DNA of 64,000 bases from Alcanivorax sp. (GTDB lineage Bacteria > Pseudomonadota > Gammaproteobacteria > Pseudomonadales > Alcanivoracaceae), in NCBI RefSeq assembly GCF_002726155.1, contig NZ_PBSH01000026.1, positions 1-64,000 on the forward strand, in the 5' to 3' direction. Shown piece by piece: positions 1 through 8,115 of this stretch (positions are counted from its first letter, which is position 1; every line of letters begins with the position of its first letter). Made by a program: the position numbers and the translations under genes. The notes under the pieces are model-generated. The model saw only the letters and a program-made list of their open reading frames with translations, was not told the DNA's origin and ran no database searches.

Positions 1-29
1 CCTCGGCTGAAGCGGGCGCTTTCGGAGTC

Positions 30-99
30 ACCTAACAATTAGCTGCACAGGAAAATTTACTCGCGAGCTCGCAATTTTCCTGTGAGCTAGGCGTTATGC
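30..99 (+). other. attC recombination site 1
   Basis: The site starts with CCTAACAATT and ends with GGCGTTATGC. The inner arms CACAGGAAAATT and AATTTTCCTGTG pair perfectly. The outer arms AGCTGCACAGG and CCTGTGAGCT pair except for one extra G on the left arm, the expected extrahelical base used for strand choice. Spacing and cores match the attC family. Confidence 0.8.
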
Positions 100-134
100 A
101 TCGCCAGCACATTCACAGCCAGAAGGATAATCAC

Positions 135-389
135 ATGCCAAAGATAACACTTAAGGATGGAGTACTTTCCGCAGAGGTATATGTTCAGGTAACACGAGAC
201 CACACGTGTCCCTGTGGTGCCAGCTTCACAATCACAATGGATATGCCAGAAGGTGTCACCTATAACGGCAAAATCAATGTAACGAACGTCACTTGCCCAA
301 AGTGCGGCGGGCCGGTCACTCTTCCCGATGGCCATCACTACATTGAAAATTACAAGCTTCTCACCAAGCAGTTAGATCAAGATGCATAA
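135..389 (+). CDS. Cassette-borne small zinc-ribbon-like protein
   Basis: This 84-residue protein has two cysteine clusters, HTCPCG near residue 22 and TCPKCGG near residue 57, which would fit a small zinc ribbon. I do not recognise a family. An in-frame ATG at 96 lies inside the attC core and would add 13 residues. I prefer the ATG at 135 because AGAAGGA precedes it at good spacing. The gene is the first in its cassette and is followed closely by another short gene with no clear attC between. Function unknown. Confidence 0.6.
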   Translation: MPKITLKDGVLSAEVYVQVTRDHTCPCGASFTITMDMPEGVTYNGKINVTNVTCPKCGGPVTLPDGHHYIENYKLLTKQLDQDA

Positions 390-417
390 TACGCTGTTAT
401 GCCGGGGGGGATAAGCG

Positions 418-630
418 ATGCGGCAAGATTCGGGTCTGATGATTGTTGGTGTTTTATTCTCCGGCCTAGGAGCCGCCGTCGTTTTCAATGGATTGAATGG
501 CGCAGGGGTAAAGTCTCCCTCAGGAATGAGAGGGTCTATCCATGCTTCACCTGAGGAAGCAGTGATAATGGGTGCTTTTCTGTTAGTGGCTGGGTTGCTA
601 ATGGTGTGGCAGCCTTGGGAGTTGCGGTGA
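418..630 (+). CDS. Cassette-borne small two-helix membrane protein
   Basis: The 70-residue product has two hydrophobic segments, about residues 7-26 and 49-64, with a short polar loop containing SPSGMRGSIHASPEE. A G-rich stretch (GGGGGGG) about 10 bases upstream of the ATG may act as the ribosome binding site. It shares a cassette with the upstream zinc-ribbon gene: only a short GCATAAT...GTTATGC pair, too small for a normal attC, lies between them. The gene is followed by attC at 658. Family and function are not recognised; a small inner-membrane protein is the safest description. Confidence 0.55.
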   Translation: MRQDSGLMIVGVLFSGLGAAVVFNGLNGAGVKSPSGMRGSIHASPEEAVIMGAFLLVAGLLMVWQPWELR

Positions 631-657
631 GCTTTACTCTGCTATCAAAAGTGAAAA

Positions 658-707
658 TGCATAACAAGGCGCTGCTGCCGACAAGCGGCAGAGCGCGGCG
701 TTATGTG
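658..707 (+). other. attC recombination site 2 (short)
   Basis: The site begins TGCATAACAAGG and ends GGCGTTATGTG. The arms GCGCTGCTGCCG and CGGCAGAGCGC pair with one unpaired G on the left arm, in the same place as in the other two sites. At about 50 bp it is shorter than most attC sites but keeps their architecture. Confidence 0.75.
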
Positions 708-713
708 TAAGTG

Positions 714-1157
714 ATGCTAATAAAAATTGGTTGGTCGTTTTTATTGCTATTGGTCTTGGTGATTCTCTCGCCACTATTTCTTTATTGGTGGGGGCTTTCG
801 AATTTGGATCAGCCTCCAAGGCCATCTGAAAATCAATTGAGCCCAGATCGTGAGTTAATGATTTGGAAGAAAGGAAAAGAGGTTGGCGATCCTAGGGTTA
901 AGCCAGTAACAGTATATGGCTACATTCTTCATATGCGCTGTCAGGTTAGAGAGGGGCTATATGCTACAGAGTGTATGGATAGGTATCCTGGGCTTAGGTT
1001 GGCCTCGCTTTCCATAAGAAATCAGGTGGCAGAGAAGGTGCGTTGTCAGGGAAATTCTATATGGCAGGTAACGTGGGCTGCATATTCAATATGGGCAACC
1101 AGAAACTGGGATATTCATCAAATTCTAGCAACCTACGATGAGGCATATGGCACATAA
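714..1157 (+). CDS. Cassette-borne membrane-anchored protein, GT51-like C-terminal fragment
   Basis: The product (about 147 residues) has one N-terminal transmembrane helix, about residues 5-27, ending YWWG. The C-terminal part, with SLSIRNQVAEK, an aromatic-rich AAYSIWATRNW and QILATYDEAYG, follows the spacing of the second half of the peptidoglycan transglycosylase (GT51) domain: S-x-x-x-Q-A/V-A-K, then A-x-W-x-E-R, then I-L-x-x-Y-L-N. The catalytic Glu regions of a real transglycosylase are absent, so enzyme activity is unlikely. GTG at 711 directly precedes this ATG and either could be used; no clear ribosome binding site is seen. The similarity is pattern recognition only. Confidence 0.55.
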   Translation: MLIKIGWSFLLLLVLVILSPLFLYWWGLSNLDQPPRPSENQLSPDRELMIWKKGKEVGDPRVKPVTVYGYILHMRCQVREGLYATECMDRYPGLRLASLSIRNQVAEKVRCQGNSIWQVTWAAYSIWATRNWDIHQILATYDEAYGT

Positions 1158-1221
1158 CAAGAAACTGCAGCGGATCAAATTTCGCTGCACTCAACTAGTC
1201 CGCTGAGTTTGGCGTTAGCAC
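1150..1221 (+). other. attC recombination site 3
   Basis: The site begins GCACATAACAAG and ends TTTGGCGTTAGCAC. Arms AAACTGCAGCGGA and TCCGCTGAGTTT pair except for a single extra G on the left arm, repeating the extrahelical-base pattern of the other sites. It overlaps the last codons of the upstream gene, which is common in cassettes. Confidence 0.8.
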
Positions 1222-1227
1222 ATAGAG

Positions 1228-1971
1228 GTGAGTTTGAATCCTAGATCTCACACGCTTTTCCACTTCACCGATAGCCTTGAAACGCTGGTGAAGATCATCG
1301 ATACAGGTTTTTGGCCGCGTTATTGCGCGGAAGACTTCCGCTGGTACAACGAAGGCTTGGGGTATGTTTCATATCCGATCGTCAGTTTCTGCGATATTCC
1401 GCTGACTCGAATAGGTGAACACACCTCGTTCTACGGCCGGTTCGGGCTAGGTATGTCGCGGGAGTGGGCAATAAATGCGGGCTTGAATCCTGTGATCTAC
1501 TTGTCTCCTAACAGCGAACTCAGAAAAAGCATTTTGAGATTGGCGCAGCCTGAGCACTTCGTTACGCCGTCGAATAAATCCATCTACACAGATAATTTTT
1601 TTGAAGTCTTGGCTCTCATAAAACCGCTATCCGGGAGAATGCCCCGCGTTGATGGTACGGAATTTGAGAAGGACTTTTGTTTAGAAAATGAGTGGCGCTA
1701 TACACCAAAGTTGCCGCAGGGACGAAAGTGCATACCTATCCAGAAGCACCGCCAAGAAAAGAACGAATATGATAGATATACGTTCGATAAGTGCTTGTTG
1801 AAGTTCGATTTATCTGACATCTCATACGTCATACTAGAGACTGATGCAGAGTATGACCGGCTTTTCGATTCCTTGGGGCAGTTGGGAAAGTCAGATGATT
1901 CGGAGAAATCTACATTTGAGTCGTTGAGGTCGAAGGTGATTTCACTTGAGAGGATTGCCCGCGACTTCTGA
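1228..1971 (+). CDS. AbiGi-like abortive infection protein (last integron cassette)
   Basis: The product is 247 residues. The N-terminal half contains LFHFTDSLETLVKIIDTGFWPRYC (residues 10-33; read as LFHFT, then L-x-x-I-x-x-x-G-F-x-P-R-Y-C), then SFCDIPL and EHTSFYGRFGLGMSREWA. These are the conserved blocks of the AbiGi family (PF10899), the antitoxin-like partner in the AbiG phage-exclusion system. No AbiGii-type toxin gene follows, so it acts alone or with a distant partner, or is a stand-alone variant. The start is GTG at 1228, right after attC3, with AGAGGTG just upstream. Base composition is lower in GC than the flanking chromosome, as expected for a cassette. Assignment is by recalled family motifs, not a search. 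Confidence 0.65.
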   Translation: MSLNPRSHTLFHFTDSLETLVKIIDTGFWPRYCAEDFRWYNEGLGYVSYPIVSFCDIPLTRIGEHTSFYGRFGLGMSREWAINAGLNPVIYLSPNSELRKSILRLAQPEHFVTPSNKSIYTDNFFEVLALIKPLSGRMPRVDGTEFEKDFCLENEWRYTPKLPQGRKCIPIQKHRQEKNEYDRYTFDKCLLKFDLSDISYVILETDAEYDRLFDSLGQLGKSDDSEKSTFESLRSKVISLERIARDF

Positions 1972-1975
1972 GCAA

Positions 1976-2053
1976 GGAACGGGGTCAAACCTCACATTTC
2001 ACAAACCTCCATGGAATTCTGGAGTAACGAGGGTAAGATCTTGCCCCGTTTCC
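1976..2053. repeat. Inverted repeat with inner hairpin at the integron-chromosome junction
   Basis: GGAACGGGGTCAA and its partner CTTGCCCCGTTTCC face each other, enclosing a second hairpin CTCCA...TGGAG. It lies between the stop of the last cassette gene and the 3' end of rlmF. The layout resembles REP-type elements, or a bidirectional terminator. Confidence 0.5.
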
Positions 2054-2103
2054 CAAGTAGCAACAGGCAAAACCTGACCTACAATGCCCTATCTCCGATT
2101 CAC

Positions 2104-3093
2104 CTACTGGGCAAATGTCCAGGCCAGCACTCGGGAAATCTTGTTACCCTGCCTCATCTCAATTTCCCGCACCTCAACGGCGCCGACCTTCATCATCAAT
2201 TTTTTTAACGGCCTCACATTGTCGGCTTTTGAAACCAGACTGGTAAACCAGTGACATTGCGATGAATACACCTGACTTTCTCTTACCATTTTCTTGAGAA
2301 ACAACAGCTCTCCGCCCTTGCACCAGAGCTCAGCGCCCTGCCCACCAAAATTGAGATTCGGCGCCTTTGTTTTTACCTTTTCTTCGCCGCGATTGCGCGC
2401 CAGATTCGAGGCTTTTCGTTGGGTACTTTTCAGTGCCTCATCCTGCGAAGCATGGAAAGGCGGGTTGCATACGCTGACATCGAAAAACTCATCCGGCTGG
2501 ATGATGCCTTCAAAAATATGGTTATTGTCGGTTTGGGTGCGCAGGGAAAAACGCTCTTTGAGATCGGGATTGCTGGCGATAATCGCTTCCACATTCGCAA
2601 GCGACCGGGTGCTTATGTCACTGCCCACACACTGCCAGCCGTAAATCCGGCAGGCCAGTAGCGGGTAGATGCCGTTTGCGCCAGTGCCAATATCAAGCAG
2701 CTTGATGCCTGGATTATCAGAGCCAATCAGATCGGCAATGTAGTGGATATAGTCAGCCCTGCCCGGGATGGGAGGGCAAAGTGCACCGTCCGGAATATCC
2801 CAATCAGCAATGTTGTAGTGTCGCTTTAGTAACGCGGCGTTCAGGGTTTTGACTGCCAACGGATCGGAGAAATCGATGGAAAGATTGCCGTAAGGGTTCG
2901 GCTTCACATGGGAGGCCAACGCCGGGTAACTGGTTACCAGAGCAGAAAAATCATAGCCCTGGTTGTGCAGGTTTCTCGGGTGCAGGCCTTTGCGAACCGG
3001 TTTGGACTGGCTTTTCTTGCTTTTATGGCGGGTGTTCACAGTCATTGGCCTGGGGCTTGGATTGGGCATATGAGCAGATAAAGGCTCGCCCAT
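2104..3093 (-). CDS. rlmF: 23S rRNA (adenine-1618-N6)-methyltransferase RlmF
   Basis: RlmF methylates N6 of A1618 in 23S rRNA using S-adenosylmethionine. The 329-residue protein shows GLHPRNLHNQGYDF at the start of the core, WDIPDGALCPPIPGRADYIH, a SAM-binding LLDIGTGANGIYPLL block and the catalytic NPPFH motif typical of N6-adenine methyltransferases. It aligns from memory along most of the E. coli protein (about 308 residues). The N-terminal 20-30 residues are basic and variable; starts at codons 9 or 17 are also possible. It is transcribed alone, toward the integron array. Confidence 0.9.
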   Translation of the reverse strand: MGEPLSAHMPNPSPRPMTVNTRHKSKKSQSKPVRKGLHPRNLHNQGYDFSALVTSYPALASHVKPNPYGNLSIDFSDPLAVKTLNAALLKRHYNIADWDIPDGALCPPIPGRADYIHYIADLIGSDNPGIKLLDIGTGANGIYPLLACRIYGWQCVGSDISTRSLANVEAIIASNPDLKERFSLRTQTDNNHIFEGIIQPDEFFDVSVCNPPFHASQDEALKSTQRKASNLARNRGEEKVKTKAPNLNFGGQGAELWCKGGELLFLKKMVRESQVYSSQCHWFTSLVSKADNVRPLKKLMMKVGAVEVREIEMRQGNKISRVLAWTFAQ

Positions 3094-3142
3094 GATTATA
3101 AGGCTTTATATGTCATGGGCATACTCGGCTGTCTGGGGTGTC

Positions 3143-3236
3143 GTCAGGTTACGCCTACGGCTAACCTGACCTACACAACCTTTTTCGCAGCCCAACATTG
3201 CCGTAGGTCGGCTTAGCCGTAGGCGTAAGCCGACAT
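3143..3236. repeat. Paired GTCAGGTTACGCC / GTAGGTCGG inverted repeats (family A)
   Basis: Two hairpins stand side by side. The first (3143-3174) pairs GTCAGGTTACGCC with GGCTAACCTGAC. The second (3203-3236) pairs GTAGGTCGGCTTAGCC with GGCGTAAGCCGAC. The same pair, in the opposite order, recurs at 47721-47834. It lies between the 3' end of mmsB and the start of rlmF. Confidence 0.7.
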
Positions 3237-3253
3237 CACCCTTTTGATATAAA

Positions 3254-4144
3254 TCAATCGTCATCGTGGCGAAAGAATGCCTGAATGCTGGAAAAGTCCT
3301 TATCTGAAAAACCATGATTGCCATGGGCCGCATACAAGCTTTTTGCCAGGTTACCCATGGGCGTGGCGGACTGGGTGCTGAGGCCGGCTTGCAGCGCCAG
3401 CCCCAGATCCTTGTTCATCAGCTTCACCGCAAAACCGCCTTCGTAATTTTTCGATGACGGCACGTTTTCCATCACACCTGGCCAGGGGTTGTACTTGTCC
3501 AGCGACCAGTTGTCGCCGGAACTGGCTTTCATGATGTCGGACAGTACGGCCGGGTCCAGGCCGTGGTCGGCGCCCATTTGCAGGGCTTCGGCGGTGCCGA
3601 TCATGTGGATGGCCAGCAGCATGTTGTTGCAGATTTTTGCCAGTTGGCCGGCACCGTTGTCCCCGGCACGGAACACCTGGGCGCCCATGCATTCCAGCAC
3701 CGGGCGGGCCCGGTCGATGGCGTCGCTGGGGCCGCCACAGATAAAGGTGAGCGTGCCGGCTTTGGCACCGCCGACGCCGCCGGACACCGGCGCATCGATC
3801 ATCACCCTGCCCTGCTCCCTGGCAATGGCAGCCACGTCACGGGCGGTGTCTGCATCGATGGTGGAGCAGTCGATAATCAGGGCGCGTTTATCAATGTGCG
3901 ACAGCACACCTTCGTCCCCCAGATACAGACCACGAACTGCACCCGCTGACGGCAGCATGCTGACAACCACGTCGGCGCCCGCCACCGCTTCAGCCGCGCT
4001 ACTTGCCGCCCTAGCACCTTCCTGAACAGCGGCCTCCAATAGGGCGGGCATCAAGTCAAAGGCCACCACTTCATGCCCGGCCTTAACCAGATTGGCGGCC
4101 ATGGGCCCGCCCATATGACCGACACCGAAGAATCCGATTTTCAT
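3254..4144 (-). CDS. mmsB: 3-hydroxyisobutyrate dehydrogenase
   Basis: This NAD-dependent enzyme oxidises 3-hydroxyisobutyrate to methylmalonate semialdehyde in valine catabolism. The 296-residue protein opens with the dinucleotide-binding GFFGVGHMGGPMAANL, followed by the DAPVSGGVGGA substrate loop and GNNGAGQLAKICNNML with the catalytic Lys, the standard order of the beta-hydroxyacid dehydrogenase family. GGGAGAG sits just upstream of the ATG. It is last in a minus-strand run with the acyl-CoA dehydrogenase and mmsA, which supply its substrate and use its product. Confidence 0.92.
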   Translation of the reverse strand: MKIGFFGVGHMGGPMAANLVKAGHEVVAFDLMPALLEAAVQEGARAASSAAEAVAGADVVVSMLPSAGAVRGLYLGDEGVLSHIDKRALIIDCSTIDADTARDVAAIAREQGRVMIDAPVSGGVGGAKAGTLTFICGGPSDAIDRARPVLECMGAQVFRAGDNGAGQLAKICNNMLLAIHMIGTAEALQMGADHGLDPAVLSDIMKASSGDNWSLDKYNPWPGVMENVPSSKNYEGGFAVKLMNKDLGLALQAGLSTQSATPMGNLAKSLYAAHGNHGFSDKDFSSIQAFFRHDDD

Positions 4145-4173
4145 TTTTATCTCTCCCTCGCGTTGTTGGAGAT

Positions 4174-4237
4174 GTAGGAGCGGCGCTCGAGCCGCGAATA
4201 CGCTTGAAACCCTTCGCGGCTCAAGCGCCGCTCCTAC
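4174..4237. repeat. GTAGGAGC...GCTCCTAC hairpin (family B)
   Basis: GTAGGAGCGGCGCTCGAGCC faces GGCTCAAGCGCCGCTCCTAC across a short loop, with one mismatch in the arms. It sits in the gap between the acyl-CoA dehydrogenase and mmsB and resembles Pseudomonas-type REP hairpins. Confidence 0.75.
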
Positions 4238-4245
4238 AAAAAGCT

Positions 4246-5397
4246 CTACAGGAATGACAAATCTTTCAACACATTGCGCGCGATAATCACGCGCATGATT
4301 TCGTTGGTGCCTTCCAGAATCTGGTGCACCCGCGCATCGCGCAGGTAACGCTCCAGCGGGTACTCACTGATATAGCCATAGCCACCATGCAGTTGCAGCG
4401 CCTGGTTACAGACGTTGAAGCACAGGTCCGTTGCCAGACGCTTTGCCATGGCGCACAACATGCTTTTATCGCTGTGATTCTGATCCAGTTTCCAGGCCGC
4501 CAGTCGGACCATTTGCTGCGCCGCCACTAACTCCGTGGCCATGTCGGCCAGAGTGAATTGCACGGTCTGAAAATCACCAATGGCCTGGCCAAACTGTTTG
4601 CGTTCCTGCACGTATTGCTGCGCCTGATGCAACGCCGCCTGGGCCGCCCCCAGAGAACAGCTGGCAATATTGATACGGCCACCATCCAGGCCGGCCATGG
4701 CGATACGGAAGCCCTGCCCTTCTTCACCGATCAGGCAGTCCGCAGGAATTCGTGCGTCTTCGAGAATCACCGCCCGGGTAGGCTGGCTTTTCCAGCCCAT
4801 CTTGGCTTCATTACGGCCGTAGCTGATGCCCGGCGTATCCGCCGGCACAGCAAAGCAGGAAATACCCCCTGCGCCTGGCCCGCCGGTACGTGCCATCAAC
4901 ACCAACACATCGGTATCGCCGGCGCCGGAAATAAACGCCTTGGCGCCATTCAGTACATAACCATCGCCGTCTTTTTTTGCGGTGGTGCTTAACGAGGCGG
5001 CATCGGAACCGGCACCTGGCTCGGTAAGGCAATAGGACGCCAGCTTTTCACCACTCATCAACGCATCGGCCCAGCGCCCCCGCGTCGCCTCGTTACCGAA
5101 ACGGGTGAGCATCCAGGTCGCCATATTGTGGATGGTAATGAAGGCGGTGGTGGAGGTGCAGCCCTGGGAGAGCTGTTCAAAGATCAATGCCGCATCCAGC
5201 CGACTCAATCCCATGCCGCCATGTTCTTCATCGCAGTACAGGGAGCAGAAGCCCAACGCCCCGGCTTCGCGAATGGCGTCTTTTGGGAAGAGGCTTTTGG
5301 CATCCCATTCTGCGGCGAAAGGCGCCAGCGCTTTTTCAGAAAACTGCCGTGCCGTTTCCCGGAATGCCTGTTGTTCTTCAGTGAAAGAAAAGTCCAC
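4246..5397 (-). CDS. Acyl-CoA dehydrogenase, probably isobutyryl-CoA specific
   Basis: The 383-residue flavoprotein would oxidise isobutyryl-CoA to methacrylyl-CoA, passing electrons to electron-transfer flavoprotein. It shows the family signature CLTEPGAGSDAASL, the FAD-contacting GGYGYISEYPLERYLRDAR and the EGTNEI segment near the C-terminus carrying the catalytic Glu region. The start is GTG at 5397, with AAGGA seven bases upstream; a nearby ATG is out of frame. Position between mmsA and mmsB favours isobutyryl-CoA as substrate, but specificity cannot be read from the sequence. Confidence 0.85.
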   Translation of the reverse strand: MDFSFTEEQQAFRETARQFSEKALAPFAAEWDAKSLFPKDAIREAGALGFCSLYCDEEHGGMGLSRLDAALIFEQLSQGCTSTTAFITIHNMATWMLTRFGNEATRGRWADALMSGEKLASYCLTEPGAGSDAASLSTTAKKDGDGYVLNGAKAFISGAGDTDVLVLMARTGGPGAGGISCFAVPADTPGISYGRNEAKMGWKSQPTRAVILEDARIPADCLIGEEGQGFRIAMAGLDGGRINIASCSLGAAQAALHQAQQYVQERKQFGQAIGDFQTVQFTLADMATELVAAQQMVRLAAWKLDQNHSDKSMLCAMAKRLATDLCFNVCNQALQLHGGYGYISEYPLERYLRDARVHQILEGTNEIMRVIIARNVLKDLSFL

Positions 5398-5440
5398 GCA
5401 TTGATCCTTTCAAGACCGTTTAATCATTCAAGACTCTGCC

Positions 5441-5516
5441 GAAGGAGCGCAGCGAATAAAGTCGCTGGCGGCGCGATAACCTGACGCTGGAATCGCGCTG
5501 CAAGCGACGCTCCTAC
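5441..5516. repeat. GAAGGAGCG...CGCTCCTAC inverted repeat (family B variant)
   Basis: GAAGGAGCGCAGCG and GTCGCTGGCGGCGCGAT on the left face AATCGCGCTGCAAGCGACGCTCCTAC on the right. It lies between mmsA and the acyl-CoA dehydrogenase. The half GTCGCTGGCGGCGC recurs at 22753 and 22886. Confidence 0.6.
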
Positions 5517-5527
5517 GGAAAACCCCG

Positions 5528-7027
5528 TCACTTCAAATTAATACTCATGTTCGGCCCTGCGGCAGCCGGAATGTCGGAATCAAACCAACGACTGGTAACG
5601 GTCTTGGTTTCCGTATAGAAGCGCACGCCCTGCTTGCCGTAAGCGTGTTGATCGCCATAAAACGATCCTTTCCAGCCAGTGAAGCTGAAGAATGGCAGCG
5701 GCACAGGAATCGGCACATTGATACCCACCTGCCCGACTTCCACTTCGTGCTGGTATTTGCGCGCAGCGGCGCCGTTGGCAGTAAAGATAGACGTGCCGTT
5801 GCCGTAAGGGCTGTTGTTGACCAGTTCGAGGGCCTCATCCAGCGAGTCCACGCAGACGCAGCACAACACCGGGCCAAAAATTTCTTCCTGATAGATCGCC
5901 ATGTCAGCGGTCACATCGGTGAACAGAGTCGGTCCGACCCAATTGCCGTCTGGCAAGCCGTCCACGGTACAGTCCGAGCCGTCCAACAGGCAGGTAGCGC
6001 CTTCTTTCTTACCCTGCGCGATCATGCTTAGCACCCGTTGTTTTGCTGCCGGGCTGATCTGCGGGCCATACGCCGCATCCGGGTCATTCCAGGCGCCGGG
6101 CCGAATCTGTGCGAACTGGCTGGCCAGCTCGTCGATCCAGGCTTTGGAATCGCCCACGAACACCGCCACACTGATGGCCATGCAACGCTGCCCCGCCGCC
6201 CCGCAGGACGACCCCACCAGGCTGCTGACCACCTGATCCTTGTTGGCATCGGGCATGATGACCATGTGATTCTTGGCGCCCGCAAAACACTGTGCGCGTT
6301 TCATATTGGCGGTGGCAGTGCGGTACACGTGCTGCCCGACCGGCACAGAGCCCACAAACGAGACTGCCTTGATGTCCGGGTGTGACAGCAAGGTATCCAC
6401 CTGCTCCTTGCCACCGTGCACCACCTGCAACAGGCCCGGTGCTGCCCCCGCTTCCTGAAACAGCTCGGCCAGACGGTTTGGCGTCATGGGGTCTTGTTCA
6501 GAGGGCTTGAGCACGAAGGTATTACCGGCGGCGATAGCCAGCGGGAACATCCACAGGGGAATCATCGCCGGGAAATTGAACGGGGTAATCCCGGCGCACA
6601 CGCCCAACGGCTGTGTCCAGGAATGAGTGTCGATGCTGCGCGCCACGTTCTCCACGGTTTCGCCCATCATCAACGAAGCGATATTGGCGGCCTGCTCGGC
6701 CACTTCGATACCACGCCATACATCCCCTTTGGCGTCTTCAAAGGTCTTACCGGTTTCCTGGCTGAGAATCTCGGCAATTTCGTCGTGATGCTCTTTCAAC
6801 AGCGCCTGATAGCGCAGCATCAACCGGGCACGTTCGGACACTGGCACTTCTTTCCAGGTCTGGAACGCCGCCTTGCCCGCCGCAATGGCCCGCTCCATTT
6901 CCTCAGCGGTGGCCGCCGGGGCTTCGCACAGGGTTTCCTGCGTGGCCGGGTTGGTTACCGCAATCCACTGGTCAGTCTGGCTGGCAACAAATTCGCCATT
7001 AATCAGTAAGGGTAGTTGGTGGGCCAT
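5528..7027 (-). CDS. mmsA: Methylmalonate-semialdehyde dehydrogenase (CoA-acylating)
   Basis: MmsA converts methylmalonate semialdehyde to propionyl-CoA in valine and inositol catabolism. The 499-residue protein contains the aldehyde dehydrogenase core: [19 protein letters not shown], a Rossmann [12 protein letters not shown], and the active Cys in [18 protein letters not shown] longer open frame reaches 7189, but GGAGATTTCG before the ATG at 7027 and family length (about 500) fix the start there. It is first in the mmsA-acd-mmsB run and divergent from an AraC regulator. Confidence 0.92.
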   Translation of the reverse strand: MAHQLPLLINGEFVASQTDQWIAVTNPATQETLCEAPAATAEEMERAIAAGKAAFQTWKEVPVSERARLMLRYQALLKEHHDEIAEILSQETGKTFEDAKGDVWRGIEVAEQAANIASLMMGETVENVARSIDTHSWTQPLGVCAGITPFNFPAMIPLWMFPLAIAAGNTFVLKPSEQDPMTPNRLAELFQEAGAAPGLLQVVHGGKEQVDTLLSHPDIKAVSFVGSVPVGQHVYRTATANMKRAQCFAGAKNHMVIMPDANKDQVVSSLVGSSCGAAGQRCMAISVAVFVGDSKAWIDELASQFAQIRPGAWNDPDAAYGPQISPAAKQRVLSMIAQGKKEGATCLLDGSDCTVDGLPDGNWVGPTLFTDVTADMAIYQEEIFGPVLCCVCVDSLDEALELVNNSPYGNGTSIFTANGAAARKYQHEVEVGQVGINVPIPVPLPFFSFTGWKGSFYGDQHAYGKQGVRFYTETKTVTSRWFDSDIPAAAGPNMSINLK

Positions 7028-7168
7028 CGAAATCTCCATGATTGTCCGTACTCCAGGCTGGCGGCCAGCGTAGAGCAAGTCTGCGTGCAAGCGTTGACAC
7101 TGTTGTAGCACAGCTTGTTTGTCATGCAGATAGCCACTTTTGAACAAAGATGGACTATATTGCTGTTT

Positions 7169-8077
7169 ATGAAAACCGAACAACGTCAAACCGCAGAAAC
7201 CTCACACTGGCCGCTTCCCGCTAGCGGGCAGCGTACCGTGATCCCGCCTGCGGTGCTTTCCCGAGTCAGCCAGCACCCGCTTTGCGCAGGCTGCATGCCC
7301 CACGGTGTGGGCTTTTACCCTCACGCTAGCGGGCACCGCATGGCACGCCACCGGCCGGCGGATGACCTGCTGATCTACTGTGTAGCCGGCGCCGGGGAAG
7401 TGACGTACGGAGGCCAGAGCCAGCCAGTGACAGCCGGTGAGCTATTGCTGTTCCCTGCCGGCCCGGCCCACCGCTACCAGGCCAACCCGCAGCAGCCCTG
7501 GAGCATTTACTGGGTACATTTGGGGGGGCATGAGGTAGAGAGATATTTCGACGAAATTGCCGGACAGTCACAGCCCGGCATCCGCAAGGTTAACGTGGGC
7601 GTGCACTCGCGGCTGGCAGAGGATTTTCAGGCGCTGATGGCGGCGGCCACTAACGCCCAGCCAGAGCACCTGATGTATGCAGCCAATTTACTGCGCAGCC
7701 TGCTCGCCTACGCAGCGCTGATGCGCCGCCAGCACCAGGTGCGCCACGCCACTCTGGATGTAAACCGGGTAAACAGTCACCTGCAAACGGCCATCGATCA
7801 GCGCCTTAGCCTGGACGCCCTGATCGCCGCCACCAGCGACTTGTCCCGCTATCATTTTATTCGTGAATACAAACGCCAGACCGGCCAGACCCCCATGCAG
7901 GCTTTCCTGCGCATCAAGGTGAGCCATGCCTGTTACCTGCTGGACATCAGTGATCAGGGAGTGGCCGCCATTGCTCTGCAACTGGGCTATGACGACCCCT
8001 ATTATTTTTCTCGATTGTTCAAAAAAGTGATGGGCGTTTCGCCGCAGAAATACCGACAGGAAAGAGGGAAAAAGTAA
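7169..8077 (+). CDS. mmsR: AraC-family regulator, probable MmsR
   Basis: The 302-residue protein has an N-terminal cupin-like AraC ligand domain (about residues 25-165, with [15 protein letters not shown] and [12 protein letters not shown]) and a C-terminal pair of helix-turn-helix motifs ending [23 protein letters not shown], the AraC signature. Divergent placement next to mmsA matches MmsR, the activator of mmsAB in Pseudomonas. The start at 7169 is chosen by domain length; no strong ribosome binding site is visible, and upstream in-frame ATG codons exist at 7115 and 7124. The 141-bp divergent gap holds TTGACA at 7094-7099; no clear operator was identified. Confidence 0.75.
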   Translation: MKTEQRQTAETSHWPLPASGQRTVIPPAVLSRVSQHPLCAGCMPHGVGFYPHASGHRMARHRPADDLLIYCVAGAGEVTYGGQSQPVTAGELLLFPAGPAHRYQANPQQPWSIYWVHLGGHEVERYFDEIAGQSQPGIRKVNVGVHSRLAEDFQALMAAATNAQPEHLMYAANLLRSLLAYAALMRRQHQVRHATLDVNRVNSHLQTAIDQRLSLDALIAATSDLSRYHFIREYKRQTGQTPMQAFLRIKVSHACYLLDISDQGVAAIALQLGYDDPYYFSRLFKKVMGVSPQKYRQERGKK

Positions 8078-8115
8078 TTTTACTTTAACGTTTATTTTGT
8101 GATTTTTTCTAAAAA

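Larger units (their letters stand above)
1..1971 (+). mobile_element. Distal end of an integron gene-cassette array
   Basis: Four short plus-strand genes are separated by three attC-like sites, each an imperfect inverted repeat ending in a GTTA-type core. Predicted crossovers lie after bases 93, 700 and 1214, giving cassettes of about 607 and 514 bp and a last cassette from 1215. The cargo faces right, so attI and the integrase should lie to the left, outside the window. No attC is visible after the last gene, and chromosomal rlmF follows on the other strand, so this is the end of the array. Bases 1-29 hold only the tail of a preceding cassette or spacer, with no gene seen. Confidence 0.75.

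Noticed and set aside
96..134. Upstream in-frame ATG extending the first cassette gene
   Set aside because: It lies inside the attC core and has no ribosome binding site; the ATG at 135 has AGAAGGA upstream.
387..402. Possible attC between the first two cassette genes
   Set aside because: Only a short GCATAAT / GTTATGC pair is present, far smaller than an attC, with no stem or second core.
2011..2208. Plus-strand frame next to the integron end
   Set aside because: It overlaps rlmF antisense and the hairpin, with no ribosome binding site or family signal.
6416..7009. Long plus-strand frame antisense to mmsA
   Set aside because: It is a GC-driven shadow of a well-conserved enzyme gene.
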